NCBI RefSeq assembly: GCF_036227325.1
Contig: NZ_CP109467.1
Span: 2,542,001 to 2,606,000, forward strand
Origin: Streptomyces sp. NBC_01465
GTDB taxonomy: Bacteria > Actinomycetota > Actinomycetes > Streptomycetales > Streptomycetaceae
Length of the DNA: 64,000 nucleotides
Reading direction: 5' to 3'
This document shows, one piece after another, positions 53,028 through 62,366 of this stretch (position 1 is the stretch's first letter; the number at the start of each line of letters is the position of its first letter). The notes under the pieces are model-generated. The model was not told the origin of the DNA and made no database searches. It worked only from the letters and a program-made list of their open reading frames with translations. Position numbers and translations under genes: made by a program.

Positions 53028-53645
53028 TCAGGCCCCGGTGCCGCCGCCGCCCGGAACGCCCGAGGCGGAGGTGATGATCTCGTCGATGAGGCCGTAGGCC
53101 TTGGCCTCTTCGGCGGTGTACCAGCGGTCGCGGTCACCGTCGCGGATGATCGCTTCCATCGTCTGGCCGGAGTGACGGGCGGTGATCTCCGCCATGCGCT
53201 TCTTGGTGCGCAGCAGCTGCTCGGCCTGGATCTTGATGTCCGAGGCGGTGCCGCCGAGGCCGGCCGAACCCTGGTGCATCAGGATGTCGGTGTTGGGGAG
53301 CGCGAAGCGCTTGCCCGCGGTGCCGCCGGTGAGCAGGAACTGGCCCATCGAGGCCGCGAGGCCCATGCCGATGGTGACCACGTCGTTCGGGATGTACTGC
53401 ATGGTGTCGTAGACCGCCATGCCCGCCGTCACCGAGCCGCCGGGGCTGTTGATGTACAGGAAGATGTCCTTCTCGGGGTCTGCCGCGAGGAGGAGCAGCT
53501 GTGCGGTGATCTTGTTGGCGATGTCGTCGTCGACCTGCTGGCCGAGGAAGATGATCCGCTCGCCGAGCAGTCGGTTGTAGACCTGGTCGCCGAGGCCTCC
53601 ACCGAAGTTGGGCTCGCCGGCGGCGTAAGGCATCAGATTCGTCAC
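53028..53645 (-). CDS. clpP1: ATP-dependent Clp protease proteolytic subunit 1
   Basis: Second barrel subunit, 205 residues from the GTG at 53645 with AGGTGG upstream. Triad: Ser in [13 protein letters not shown], His in LMHQGSAG, Asp in [17 protein letters not shown]. The C-terminus ends [11 protein letters not shown]. In Streptomyces clpP1P2 is activated by ClgR, and a matching box lies at 53779. Loss of clpP1 blocks aerial growth in S. lividans, as I recall. Confidence 0.97.
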   Translation of the reverse strand: MTNLMPYAAGEPNFGGGLGDQVYNRLLGERIIFLGQQVDDDIANKITAQLLLLAADPEKDIFLYINSPGGSVTAGMAVYDTMQYIPNDVVTIGMGLAASMGQFLLTGGTAGKRFALPNTDILMHQGSAGLGGTASDIKIQAEQLLRTKKRMAEITARHSGQTMEAIIRDGDRDRWYTAEEAKAYGLIDEIITSASGVPGGGGTGA

Positions 53646-53778
53646 GTATCCACCTGCTCGTCTCTGACGGCTTCTACCGTCTCAGCGTCTTCATTCAGGA
53701 GGGTTCGGGTACTCCCGTGCCCTCCTATTCATGGACCCTAACGCGCAGGTAGGACAACGCCATCCCGCTTCCCGAACT

Positions 53779-53792
53779 GTTCGCTCGGAGCG
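53779..53792. promoter_or_regulatory. ClgR-like operator upstream of clpP1
   Basis: gttcgctcggagcg fits GTTCGC-N5-GCG, the ClgR activator motif reported for Streptomyces clpP1P2, 134 bases upstream of the clpP1 GTG and between clpP1 and the tig terminator. Confidence 0.65.
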
Positions 53793-53820
53793 CAAGGTAG
53801 GCCCCCTGTGCGTGTGTACG

Positions 53821-53859
53821 ACAGCGGGCCCGGACGCGTCTCGCGTCCGGGCCCGCTGT
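53821..53859 (-). terminator. Terminator after tig
   Basis: Perfect 18-bp stem (acagcgggcccggacgcg and its complement) with a 3-base loop, 18 bases past the tig stop. The strongest hairpin in the window. Confidence 0.95.
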
Positions 53860-53877
53860 GCAGGGTCAGGCGGAGGC

Positions 53878-55269
53878 TCAGGCCTCGGTCTTCTCCTCGG
53901 CGGCGTCCTCGGACGCGGCCTCGGTGACCTCGGCGGTCTCGCCCTCGACCTCGTCCTCGTCGTCGCTCAGGTCGACGATCTCACCGTTGGTGTCCTTGAC
54001 CGTGGCGGCCTCGACGACGACCGCGAGGGCCTTGCCGCGGGCGACCTCGCCGACGAGCATCGGAACCTGGCCGCCCTCGACGACGGCCTGGGCGAACTGG
54101 TCGGGGGACATGCCGGAGGAGGCAGCGCGCCGCATGAGGTGCTCGGTGAGCTCCTCCTGGTTGACGTTCAACTTCTCCTTGTTGACGAGCTCATCGAGGA
54201 TGAACTGCGTCTTGATGCCCTTCTCGGCCTGCTCCTTGGTCTCGGCGATGAACTCGTCCTCGGTCTTGCCCTGGATCTCCAGGTACTTGGCGAGGTCGAG
54301 GCCCATCTGGCCGAGCTGGTGGTGCTCCAGGTTGTGCTTGCGGGTGTTGATCTCGTCCTCGAGGAGCTTCTCGGGGATCGGGACCTCCGCCAGCTTCAGC
54401 AGCTCGTCGAGGACGCGCTCCTGGGCCTGGGTGGCCTGGTCGTACTGCTTCATGTTCTCGAGGCGCTTGCGGCTGTCGTCGCGGAGCTCCTCCAGCGTGT
54501 CGAACTCGCTCGCCAGCTGCGCGAAGTCGTCGTCCAGCGCGGGGAGTTCACGGGCGGCGACGGCGGACACCTTGACGGTGACCTCGGCCGGCTTGCCCTC
54601 GGCGGAGCCGCCCTTCAGCTCGGAGGTGAAGGTGGCCTCGCCACCGGCCTCCAGGCCCTTGACGGCCTCGTCGATGCCCTCGAGGAGCTCGCCGGAACCG
54701 ATGGTGTACGAGACACCCTCGGCGACGCCGTCCTCCAGGACCTCGCCCTCGACCTTGGCTTCGAGGTCCAGCGTCACGACGTCGCCGTCTTCGGCGGCGC
54801 GCTCGACCGGGTTGGTGGACGCGAAGCGGCCACGCAGCTCCTCGACGGCCTTGTCGACGTCCTCGTCGGAGACGGTGACCGCGTCGACCTCGACCTCGAT
54901 GCCGGAGTAGTCCGGGATCTCGATCTCGGGGCGGATGTCGACCTCGGCGGTGAAGGCCAGCAGCTCGCCGTCCTTCAGCTCGGTGATGTCGACCTCGGGC
55001 TGGCCGAGAACGTTCAGCTCACCCTCGTTGACGGCCTCGGTGTAGAACTTCGGGAGCGCGTCGTTGACGGCCTCTTCGAGCACAGCACCACGGCCGAACC
55101 GCTGGTCGATGACGCGGTTCGGGATCTTGCCCTTGCGGAAGCCCTTCACCGTGACCTGCTGGTTGATCTTCTTGTACGCCGCGTCGAGGCTGTCCTTGAG
55201 CTCCTCGAAGGGCACCTCGATGCTGAGCCGAACCCGAGTCGGGTTCAGGGTCTCCACGGCGCTCTTCAC
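53878..55269 (-). CDS. tig: Trigger factor
   Basis: Ribosome-bound chaperone and prolyl isomerase, 463 residues. GTG start at 55269 with AAGGAGA upstream; the open frame continues upstream without family sequence. Ribosome-binding domain with [14 protein letters not shown] (the GFRxGK signature), PPIase domain at about 150-240 ([20 protein letters not shown], in part [14 protein letters not shown]), C-terminal helical arms, and an acidic tail ([12 protein letters not shown]). Confidence 0.97.
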   Translation of the reverse strand: MKSAVETLNPTRVRLSIEVPFEELKDSLDAAYKKINQQVTVKGFRKGKIPNRVIDQRFGRGAVLEEAVNDALPKFYTEAVNEGELNVLGQPEVDITELKDGELLAFTAEVDIRPEIEIPDYSGIEVEVDAVTVSDEDVDKAVEELRGRFASTNPVERAAEDGDVVTLDLEAKVEGEVLEDGVAEGVSYTIGSGELLEGIDEAVKGLEAGGEATFTSELKGGSAEGKPAEVTVKVSAVAARELPALDDDFAQLASEFDTLEELRDDSRKRLENMKQYDQATQAQERVLDELLKLAEVPIPEKLLEDEINTRKHNLEHHQLGQMGLDLAKYLEIQGKTEDEFIAETKEQAEKGIKTQFILDELVNKEKLNVNQEELTEHLMRRAASSGMSPDQFAQAVVEGGQVPMLVGEVARGKALAVVVEAATVKDTNGEIVDLSDDEDEVEGETAEVTEAASEDAAEEKTEA

Positions 55270-55438
55270 GGTTGGGTCTCCTTGGTGGGCTGATTTTGGG
55301 ATTCTGCCCGGTTCAGAGACACGCGGGCACGCAGCTTGCATAGTAACGGCAAGCGGACGATGACCCACAATGCGATCTTGCTTGCGGGCCTGGAGGGCCT
55401 GTGCGGCCTGACTGACCGAGAAGACTGGTCGGGCTGGC

Positions 55439-55515
55439 TGGTCGGGGTGGCCGGATTCGAACCGACGACCTTCCGCTCCCAAAGCGGACGCGCTACCAAG
55501 CTGCGCCACACCCCG
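55439..55515 (-). tRNA. tRNA-Pro (anticodon TGG)
   Basis: Reads CGGGGTG at the 5' acceptor, D arm GCGCAGCTTGGTAGCGC, anticodon stem TCCGC/GCGGA with loop TTTGGGA (TGG at 34-36), T arm GTCGG-TTCGAAT-CCGGC and acceptor CACCCCG-A, with CCA encoded at 55439-55441. All stems pair. Confidence 0.96.
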
Positions 55516-55645
55516 TCGGTGCGAGACGTAGGGTACATGCCCGTCCGAAGTGGGGTGACTGCATTTATGTGGTGTGCGGGAACGGCGTACGACCCGCTAC
55601 GATGCTTCACGTGCCGCGGTCGCTCCGACCTGCGGTGCGCTGTAT

Positions 55646-55719
55646 GCGGGCGTAGCTCAATGGTAGAGCTCCAGTCTTCCAAACTGACTACGCGGGTTCG
55701 ATTCCCGTCGCCCGCTCCA
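55646..55719 (+). tRNA. tRNA-Gly (anticodon TCC)
   Basis: Acceptor GCGGGCG/CGCCCGC, D arm GCTCAATGGTAGAGC, anticodon loop CTTCCAA (TCC), T arm GCGGG-TTCGATT-CCCGT and encoded CCA. The anticodon stem CCAGT/ACTGA has one C-A mismatch at its outer end. A terminator follows at once. Confidence 0.96.
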
Positions 55720-55724
55720 TACGG

Positions 55725-55766
55725 ACTTCGGCCCGGCAGGTGATCACTCACCTGCCGGGCCGAAGT
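55725..55766. terminator. Bidirectional terminator between tRNA-Gly and the small gene
   Basis: Perfect 19-bp arms (acttcggcccggcaggtga and its complement) with a 4-base loop, 5 bases past the tRNA and 4 bases before the small gene's stop codon. Confidence 0.92.
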
Positions 55767-55770
55767 CGTT

Positions 55771-55965
55771 TCAGAACTTGATCTGGTTGATCGTGTCCGC
55801 TATCGAGTTCAGGAACCGGTCGATCGACGGGGCCATGCCCGTGGACGCGAGGAAGAAGCCGAAGAGCACGGCGACGATCGCCGGTCCGGCCTTGATGGAG
55901 CCGCCTCGTATCAACACCACCAGCACGATTGCCAGCAAGAGCACCACAGACAGTGAAATGGCCAC
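55771..55965 (-). CDS. Small two-helix membrane protein
   Basis: 64 residues: an N-terminal helix (ISLSVVLLLAIVLVVLIRGG), a second (AGPAIVAVLFGFFLASTGMA) and a polar end (PSIDRFLNSIADTINQIKF). It looks like a conserved Streptomyces hypothetical protein; no function known to me. Stands alone between the tRNA-Gly terminator and the acyltransferase, divergent from the latter. Confidence 0.75.
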   Translation of the reverse strand: MAISLSVVLLLAIVLVVLIRGGSIKAGPAIVAVLFGFFLASTGMAPSIDRFLNSIADTINQIKF

Positions 55966-56333
55966 AACTGATCACACCCTCGGTCGGTCCGCCTTGCCGG
56001 CCCGGAGGCGCGCAGCCCAGCACGCATCCGCATGTTCCATCGTGCCACCAACGAGCCTGTGGTTGTTGCCCGGTGACGAATCGTCGGCGATCGGATCACG
56101 CCATCCGCGCGCTCGGTGCGCGCCTGGCGCACACCGGGTGTGCGCGCGCCCCCGGGTGCCGGGCGGCCCCACTGCTACCCCTTGCAGCAGTGAATATGTC
56201 CCCTGAATGCAGATGCGGCGAAGGCTGCTGAAATGCCCTAATTAAGGGGCCTTAGAGTGAGCATAGTCGGACATAATTCATGAGCCCCTGGGGGGTTTTA
56301 CGGAATCCCGATCGCAACGCTAGGGTGGATCGA
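55966..56333. other. 368-base divergent gap without a gene
   Basis: Holds the promoters of the small membrane protein (minus) and the acyltransferase (plus). Two short hairpins lie side by side: gcgcgc-tcggt-gcgcgc at 56107-56123 and gcgcacac-cgg-gtgtgcgc at 56127-56145. The part from 56225 to 56333 is AT-richer than its surroundings, as expected near a promoter. No gene or named element seen. Confidence 0.6.
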
Positions 56334-57425
56334 ATGGTTCACGCTCCCCCCGGATATCAGCGAGCTCCGCTTCCCCCGGCAAAGAAGCCGGAACTCGACG
56401 CTTCCAATACGCTGAACACGCAGCACACACGGCGCGACGCCTTCTTCGACAACGCCAAGTACCTGGCGATCGTGCTGGTGGCCATGGCCCACTCGTGGGA
56501 GCCGGTCATGGACGGCAGCCGCGCGACGCGCGCGCTGTACATGGTCGTCTACACCTTCCACATGCCGGCCTTCATCGTCATCTCCGGTTATTTCTCCCGG
56601 ACGTTCGACATGCGGCCCGACCGGCTGAAGCGGCTGATCACCGGTGTCGCGGTCCCCTACCTCGTCTTCGAGACGACGTATTCGCTCTACGAGCGCTGGA
56701 CGGTCGACCCGCACCACGAGATCAGCCTGCTCGACCCCTTCTTCCTCACCTGGTTCCTGGCCGCCCTCTTCATCTGGCGGCTGACGACACCGCTGTGGAA
56801 GGTGGTGCGCCATCCGGTGCCGGTCGCGCTGACGATGTGCGTACTGGCCTCGGTCACCCCGAGCATCGGACCGGATTTCGACCTCCAGCGGGTGCTGCAG
56901 TTCCTGCCGTTCTTCGTGCTGGGGCTCAATCTGCGGCCCGAGCACTTCGCGATGGTCCAGCGGCGGGCCGTGCGGATGGCCTCCGTGCCGGTGTTCGCGG
57001 GTGCGCTGCTCTTCGCGTACTGGGCTTCGCCGCGTATGAGTCTGCGGTGGTTCTTCCGCAGCTTCGCGGTGCAGGATCTGGCCGTGTCCTGGTACGTCGG
57101 GATCCTGGTGACGCTGGGGCTCTTCGCCTGCTCGCTCGTGCTGACCGTGTGTTTCCTGGCCTGGGTGCCGCGCCGCAGGACCTGGTTCACGGTCCTCGGC
57201 GCGGGCACGATCTGCGGCTATCTGCTGCACGGGCTGCTGATCAAGACCATCGACTACACCGGGTGGTTCGACACGTACCACTGGCTGAGCGACCCGTTCG
57301 GCGAGGTCGTGGTGACGCTGGCGATCGTCGTGGCGGTGACGGCGTTCTGCACGCCGCCGGTGCGCCGGGCGATGCGGTGCGTCACCGAACCGGAGATGAA
57401 CTGGGCCTTCCGGCGGCCGAGTTGA
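56334..57425 (+). CDS. Acyltransferase 3 family membrane protein
   Basis: Integral membrane O-acyltransferase type, moving acyl groups to sugars of surface molecules or small products. 363 residues from the ATG at 56334, with GGGTGG upstream; an ATG at 56280 lacks a site. It has the family start RRDAFFDNAKYLAIVLVAMAHSWEP with the His, FHMPAFIVISGYFSRTF, and about nine to ten membrane segments up to FGEVVVTLAIVVAVTAF. The substrate is unknown. Confidence 0.85.
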   Translation: MVHAPPGYQRAPLPPAKKPELDASNTLNTQHTRRDAFFDNAKYLAIVLVAMAHSWEPVMDGSRATRALYMVVYTFHMPAFIVISGYFSRTFDMRPDRLKRLITGVAVPYLVFETTYSLYERWTVDPHHEISLLDPFFLTWFLAALFIWRLTTPLWKVVRHPVPVALTMCVLASVTPSIGPDFDLQRVLQFLPFFVLGLNLRPEHFAMVQRRAVRMASVPVFAGALLFAYWASPRMSLRWFFRSFAVQDLAVSWYVGILVTLGLFACSLVLTVCFLAWVPRRRTWFTVLGAGTICGYLLHGLLIKTIDYTGWFDTYHWLSDPFGEVVVTLAIVVAVTAFCTPPVRRAMRCVTEPEMNWAFRRPS

Positions 57426-57453
57426 GGCCGTGGCCGGAAATCGACTGGTTTGG

Positions 57454-58281
57454 TTACGCGGCCACCCGGGCGTAGGACGGAGCCGTGAGCGCCGTCATGC
57501 GGGCGGCGATCTGGGTGGCCGTGGCGCGCGGGAGGCTGTCGGCGATCTCGCCGTCGGCAAGGAAGAGGACGCGGTCCGCGTAGGCGGCCGCCGCGGGGTC
57601 GTGGGTCACCATGACGACCGTGGCGCCCAGGGTGTCCACCGCGTCGCGCAGGAGGGACAGGACCTCGGCGGCCGTGGTGGTGTCCAGGGCTCCGGTCGGC
57701 TCGTCGGCGAAGATCACGTCGGGGCGGGTGACCAGGGCGCGGGCGATCGCCACGCGCTGCTGCTGGCCGCCGGAGAGTTCGCCGGGGCGGCGCTTGCCCT
57801 TGCCGTCCAGGCCGACCTGGGCCAGGAGCTGGGCGGCGCGGTGGCGGTCCTGGCGCTCTCCCGCGAGCCGCATCGGGAGCAGGATGTTCTGCTCGACGGT
57901 GAGCGAAGGCAGCAGGTTGAAGGCCTGGAAGACGAAACCCAGGCGGGAGCGGCGCAGGGCGGTGAGCTTGTTCTCGTTCATGCCGGTGATCTCGGTGGAG
58001 CCGAGGCGCACCGACCCTTCGGTGGGCCGGTCGAGCCCCGCGGCGCACTGCAGGAACGTCGACTTGCCCGAGCCAGAGGGGCCCATCACCGCGGTGAAGC
58101 TGCCCCGCGGGAGGGAGATGTCGACGCCGCGCAGGGCGTGGACCGCCGAGTTGCCGCGGCCGTACTGACGGCGCACACCTCGGAGCTCCACCGCCCAGTC
58201 GGCGGCCGCACCGCCCACGGTGTGAGTGGCGTGCAGGTCGCCCCGGTCCGCCCGGTCCCGCTTGCCGCGTCGCAGCCCCAT
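57454..58281 (-). CDS. ABC transporter ATP-binding protein (MacB/LolD type)
   Basis: 275 residues with every ATPase motif: Walker [15 protein letters not shown]-loop [12 protein letters not shown], signature [15 protein letters not shown], Walker [13 protein letters not shown] and the H-loop VVMVTHDP. The N-terminal 45 residues before the first strand are an extension. The LolD/FtsE/MacB subgroup normally pairs with an FtsX-like permease; none is next to it here. AAGG lies before the ATG. Convergent with the acyltransferase gene. Confidence 0.92.
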   Translation of the reverse strand: MGLRRGKRDRADRGDLHATHTVGGAAADWAVELRGVRRQYGRGNSAVHALRGVDISLPRGSFTAVMGPSGSGKSTFLQCAAGLDRPTEGSVRLGSTEITGMNENKLTALRRSRLGFVFQAFNLLPSLTVEQNILLPMRLAGERQDRHRAAQLLAQVGLDGKGKRRPGELSGGQQQRVAIARALVTRPDVIFADEPTGALDTTTAAEVLSLLRDAVDTLGATVVMVTHDPAAAAYADRVLFLADGEIADSLPRATATQIAARMTALTAPSYARVAA

Positions 58282-58410
58282 GGTGTTGTCCGCCTTCCGG
58301 ATCCGCCCGATGTCTGTGTTCCGACACTTCGACGCTACGGATCACGGGGGTGCGGCGGCCATGGCGGCTGCTGGCGGATCGAGGGTGGGGAAAGCCCTAC
58401 CTGTGCGGGC

Positions 58411-59574
58411 TCAGAGGATCGGGCCCGCGTCGCTGTCCCGGCAGATCAGCAGCAGCGCGCGGTCGTCGTTGACGTCCTTGGCCACCGCCTCGATGAGGTG
58501 CCAGGCCGCGCCCTCGAAGGTGGAGGCCACATAGCGGTCCGCCTCGCCCGTCAGCCGGTCGATGCCCTCGCTGATGTCGCGCTCCGCCGACTCGACCAGT
58601 CCGTCGGTGAACATCATCAGGACGTCACCGGGGCGGAGGCTGCCCTTGACGGGGTCGAACTGGGCCCCGTCGTAGACACCGAGCAGGGGGCCCTCGCCCG
58701 ACTTCTCCTCCCAGCGGCCGCTGCCCGCGTGCAGCTGGAGGGCGGGGAGGTGGCCCGCGGAGAGCAGTTCGTAGTCGCCGGAGTCCAGGTCGAGGACCAG
58801 GTGGATGGAGGTGGCGAAGCCCTCGTCCCAGTCCTGGCGGAGCAGGTAGCCGTTGGCCGCGGGAAGGAAGCCGTGCGGGGGCAGTGAGCCGAGGAGGCCG
58901 CCGAAGGCGCCGGAGAGGAGCAGGGCGCGGGAGCCCGCGTCCATGCCCTTGCCGGAGACGTCGGTGAGGACCACTTCGAGCGTGCGGCCGCTGCTGCCAG
59001 TGCGGGCCGCGACCACGAAGTCCCCGGAGAAGGACTGGCCGCCGGCCGGGCGCAGCGCCATCTCGCGGTGCCAGCCCTGCGGGAGGCGCGGGAGCTTGCT
59101 CTGTACGCGGATCCGCTCACGGAGGTCGAAGAGCATCGTGCCGCCGCGCCGCCACGGGACCCCGACGCGGGACCGGAACTGCGCGATGAGCAGGCCGAAG
59201 AGGCCGCAGGCGGCGACCGTGAGGACGGTGCCGGGGGTGACCCTGCCCGGGCCGTCCGTGTACGGGCCGAGCGCGACGGACTCGACGATGAGCGCCGCCG
59301 CGGCGGCCGCGTACAGACCGAGCAGGCTCGCCGGGCGCAGCAGCAGACCGCCGGCCACGATGGGCAGGACCAGCGCGGAGGGGGCGCACCAGACGGGCAT
59401 CGCCATCGTGAGCGCCGCGATCGCGGGGACGGTGAGCAGGAGTCCGGCCAGGGCGATCCAGTCGGAGCCGTCGCCGCGGAAGTAGTCGACACCGGATTTG
59501 CGCACGCCGGTCCTGACCCGGTGCAGCCTCATGCGCATCCGGGCCGTGAAGGACTCCGCTCCGCCGCCGGCCAT
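58411..59574 (-). CDS. SpoIIE/PP2C-type serine/threonine phosphatase, membrane-bound
   Basis: 387 residues from the ATG at 59574. A basic N-terminus is followed by three or four membrane segments (WIALAGLLLTVPAIAAL, ALVLPIVAGGLLLRPA, LLGLYAAAAAALIVESV, LTVAACGLFGLLIAQF), then the phosphatase domain at about 170-385: GQSFSGDFVVAAR, LEVVLTDVSGKGMDA, DVLMMFTDGLVES and NDDRALLLICR, with the metal Asp residues present. No PAS or GAF part. Likely works in a partner-switching or sigma-factor pathway; no anti-sigma gene is near. Confidence 0.9.
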   Translation of the reverse strand: MAGGGAESFTARMRMRLHRVRTGVRKSGVDYFRGDGSDWIALAGLLLTVPAIAALTMAMPVWCAPSALVLPIVAGGLLLRPASLLGLYAAAAAALIVESVALGPYTDGPGRVTPGTVLTVAACGLFGLLIAQFRSRVGVPWRRGGTMLFDLRERIRVQSKLPRLPQGWHREMALRPAGGQSFSGDFVVAARTGSSGRTLEVVLTDVSGKGMDAGSRALLLSGAFGGLLGSLPPHGFLPAANGYLLRQDWDEGFATSIHLVLDLDSGDYELLSAGHLPALQLHAGSGRWEEKSGEGPLLGVYDGAQFDPVKGSLRPGDVLMMFTDGLVESAERDISEGIDRLTGEADRYVASTFEGAAWHLIEAVAKDVNDDRALLLICRDSDAGPIL

Positions 59575-59679
59575 TCCTCGGACCTTATCCACCCTGGCTG
59601 GGTCCGCGCAGGGGGACCCCTGTGACATTGCGTTCGAAATCGGCTCGCCCGGCGCGGAGAGTCCTGGTAGGCATGGCAT

Positions 59680-60918
59680 ATGACGACCGAATTGCGGGTG
59701 TTGCTTCCGGCCGAATGGGCCGACTGGTACGGCAAGTTGGAGCGGGCGTTCGGTGGTGTTCTGGAGACCGACGAGGAGCGCGGGGTCTACCGGGACCTGA
59801 CCGAGGCGGCGGGGTACGAGCGGTTCATCGGCGCCTGGGACGGCGACGAGTGCGTGGGGACGGCCGGGGCCTTCGACTTCCGGCTGAGCGTGCCGGGCGG
59901 CGCCTTCGTGCCGGCCGCGGGCGTGACCATGGTCAGCGTCGCCGGTACGCACCGCAGGCGCGGGGTGCTGACGTCGATGATGCGCAGGCAGCTGGACGAC
60001 GTACGGGCGTGGGGCGAGCCCCTGGCGGTGCTGACCGCGTCCGAGCCGGCGATCTACGGGCGCTTCGGCTACGCGGCCGCGACCCGCCAGCTGAAGGCGG
60101 AGATCGACACGGACCGGGTGTCGCTGGCGATGCCGGAGGGTGTGGAAGGCGTACGGCTGCGGTACGTCGATCCGCAGGCCGCGGCGGAGCGGTGCGAGGC
60201 CGTCTATGCGGCCTCGATCGGCTCGCGCCCCGGGATGCCGGCCCGCACCGCGCACTGGGACCGGCTGCCGCTGCTCGACCCGCCGGCCGACCGCGAGGGC
60301 GCGTCGGCCCTGCAGTGCGTGCTGGCGGAGCGGGACGGCGAGACGGTGGGGTACGTACGGTTCCACATCAAGCCCGACTGGGATGCGAGCGGGCCCAAGG
60401 GGACGGTGATGCTGCGGAATCTGGACGCCCTGGATCCGGTGGCGTACGCGGCGCTGTGGCGGTTCCTGTTCTCCATCGACCTGACGTCGACCGTGCAGGT
60501 GCACAACCGGCCCGTCGACGACCCGTGGCAGTACCTCGCCTCCGACATCCGGCGGTGCGGTCTGCGGGAGCGGGACTCGCTGCATGTGCGGCTGGTGGAT
60601 GTGGGGGCTGCGCTGGAGGCGCGGACGTATCTGACGCCGGTGGACGTGGTGTTCGAGGTGGAGGACGCGTTCTGCCCCTGGAACAGCGGGCGTTGGCGGC
60701 TGAGCGGCAACTCGAAGGGGGCGTCGTGCACGCGGACGGAGGACGCGGCTGATCTGGCGCTGACCGTACGGGAGTTGGGGGCGGCGTATCTGGGCGGGGT
60801 GTCACTGTCCGCGCTGGCGGGCGGCGGCTTCGTACGGGAGGTGCGGCAGGGGGCGCTGAGCGAGGCGTCGGTGGCGTTCGGGTCCGACGTCGCGCCTTGG
60901 CTTCCGCACGGATTCTGA
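59680..60918 (+). CDS. Eis-like GNAT N-acetyltransferase
   Basis: 412 residues, Eis family. N-terminal GNAT fold with the acetyl-CoA loop VSVAGTHRRRGVLTSMM and IYGRFGYAAATRQ, a second GNAT-like domain (YVRFHIKPDWDASGPKG), then the sterol-carrier-like C-terminal part ending in the free carboxylate Phe (LPHGF), which is catalytic in Eis enzymes. These acetylate amines of aminoglycosides or other small molecules; the substrate here is unknown. Confidence 0.9.
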   Translation: MTTELRVLLPAEWADWYGKLERAFGGVLETDEERGVYRDLTEAAGYERFIGAWDGDECVGTAGAFDFRLSVPGGAFVPAAGVTMVSVAGTHRRRGVLTSMMRRQLDDVRAWGEPLAVLTASEPAIYGRFGYAAATRQLKAEIDTDRVSLAMPEGVEGVRLRYVDPQAAAERCEAVYAASIGSRPGMPARTAHWDRLPLLDPPADREGASALQCVLAERDGETVGYVRFHIKPDWDASGPKGTVMLRNLDALDPVAYAALWRFLFSIDLTSTVQVHNRPVDDPWQYLASDIRRCGLRERDSLHVRLVDVGAALEARTYLTPVDVVFEVEDAFCPWNSGRWRLSGNSKGASCTRTEDAADLALTVRELGAAYLGGVSLSALAGGGFVREVRQGALSEASVAFGSDVAPWLPHGF

Positions 60919-60933
60919 GCGCGGGTTCAGGAT

Positions 60934-60955
60934 GTCCTCAATCGCCGGACGGGCT
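60934..60955. repeat. Copy of a dispersed Streptomyces intergenic repeat
   Basis: gtcctcaatcgccggacggg plus ct matches a short sequence I remember in many intergenic gaps of Streptomyces chromosomes. It fills the convergent gap between the acetyltransferase and glycosylase genes and abuts the latter's stop codon. Confidence 0.55.
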
Positions 60956-61783
60956 TTAAGTGTCCGGCTGACACGTCGGGCACCAGAAGAGGTTGCGGGC
61001 CGCGAGGGGGGCTGTGCGGATCTCCGTTCCGCACAGGTGGCACTCCATCGCGGCCCGGCGGTAGACGTAGACCTCGCCGCCGTGGTCGTCCACGCGCGGG
61101 GCGCGGTTCATTGCCTCGGGGGTGTGCTCCGGGCGGACGGTGTCGATGCGGTTGTTCCGTACGCCCTCGCGCATCAGGGCCGCCAGGTCGCTCCACATCG
61201 CGTCCCACTCCGCCCGGGTGACGTCCTTGCCCGGGCGGAAGGGGTCGATGCCGTGCCGGAAGAGGACCTCCGCGCGGTAGACGTTGCCCACGCCCGCGAT
61301 GACCTTCTGGTCCATCAGGAGTGCGGCGATCGTCGTGCGGGAGCGGGAGATGCGGTTCCAGGCCTTGGTCCCACCTGAATCGGATGCAGTGTCCGAGGGG
61401 CGCAGCGGGTCCGGGCCCAGGCGGTCGTGTATCGCCCGCTTCTCCGCGTCCGTGATCAGGGCACAGGTCGTGGGGCCGCGCAGGTCCGCGTAGGCCTTCT
61501 CGCCCACCAGGCGCAGGCGGACCGTGTCCGTCGGCGGGGGCACGGGCGTCGTGCCGAAGCCGAGCTTGCCGAAGAGGCCGAGGTGGATGTGGACCCAGGT
61601 CTCGCCGTCGAAGCCCAGGAACAGGTGCTTGCCGTGCGCCTCGGTGGACGTCATAGGGCGCTTGTCGATGAGCGCGGCGCCGTCCGCGAACTTCCCCTGC
61701 GGACTGGACGCACGCACAGGCCGGCCGCCGAACCTCTCGAAGTGGTCGGCGGCCAGTCGGTGGATCGTGTGACCCTCGGGCAC
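60956..61783 (-). CDS. Fpg/Nei family DNA glycosylase
   Basis: Base excision repair enzyme, 275 residues. The N-terminus after the GTG is PEGHT, with the catalytic Pro2 and Glu3; PEGHT is the Nei (endonuclease VIII) style rather than Fpg PELPE. Lys52 in AHGKHLF, QKVIAGVGNVYRAEVLF (H2TH), and the C-terminal zinc finger CHLCGTEIRT...FWCPTC are all present. Probably removes oxidised pyrimidines. It starts 8 bases after the rpiB stop, so cotranscribed with rpiB. Confidence 0.93.
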   Translation of the reverse strand: MPEGHTIHRLAADHFERFGGRPVRASSPQGKFADGAALIDKRPMTSTEAHGKHLFLGFDGETWVHIHLGLFGKLGFGTTPVPPPTDTVRLRLVGEKAYADLRGPTTCALITDAEKRAIHDRLGPDPLRPSDTASDSGGTKAWNRISRSRTTIAALLMDQKVIAGVGNVYRAEVLFRHGIDPFRPGKDVTRAEWDAMWSDLAALMREGVRNNRIDTVRPEHTPEAMNRAPRVDDHGGEVYVYRRAAMECHLCGTEIRTAPLAARNLFWCPTCQPDT

Positions 61784-61791
61784 GGAAGGAG

Positions 61792-62280
61792 TCAGTCCTG
61801 CTGCGGGTGGTGGGCCGGGACGGGCGGGAGGACGTGGGTCTCCTCGTACGCCGAGAGCATGTCGATGCGCCGCTGGTGGCGCTCCTCGCCCGAGTACGGG
61901 GTCGACAGGAAGATCTCGATGAACTTCGTCATCTCGTCCAGGGTGTGCATCCGGCCGCCGACCGAGATGACGTTGGCGTCGTTGTGCTCACGCCCGAGCG
62001 CCGCGGTCTGCTCGCTCCAGGCGAGGATCGCCCGTACGCCCTTGACCTTGTTGGCGGCGATCTGCTCACCGTTGCCGGATCCGCCGATCACGATGCCGAG
62101 GCTGTCGCTGTCCGCGGCCGTCTTCTCGGCGGCACGCAGGCAGAACGGCGGATAGTCGTCCACGGCGTCGTAGATGTGCGGGCCGCAGTCCACGGGGTCG
62201 TGGCCGTGGGCCTTGAGCCACTCGACGAGGTGGTTCTTGAGTTCGAAACCGGCATGATCGGAGCCGAGGTACACGCGCAT
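61792..62280 (-). CDS. rpiB: Ribose-5-phosphate isomerase B
   Basis: Interconverts ribose-5-phosphate and ribulose-5-phosphate, 162 residues. From the ATG at 62280 it begins MRVYLGSDHAGFELK, the family N-terminus; an in-frame upstream codon adds 24 unrelated residues. VIGGSGNGEQIAANK has Glu instead of the usual active Cys region, as in the mycobacterial RpiB that uses Glu75. REHNDANVISVGGRM follows. The ribulose-5-phosphate it makes is also the start of CDP-ribitol. Confidence 0.95.
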   Translation of the reverse strand: MRVYLGSDHAGFELKNHLVEWLKAHGHDPVDCGPHIYDAVDDYPPFCLRAAEKTAADSDSLGIVIGGSGNGEQIAANKVKGVRAILAWSEQTAALGREHNDANVISVGGRMHTLDEMTKFIEIFLSTPYSGEERHQRRIDMLSAYEETHVLPPVPAHHPQQD

Positions 62281-62366
62281 GTGTCGAGTGTGGCATGGAG
62301 GGTAGGCGGGACGCCTGGTCGGGGCACGTATGGCGTGCCCCGTTGGCGACATTAAGGACAGAGCGC

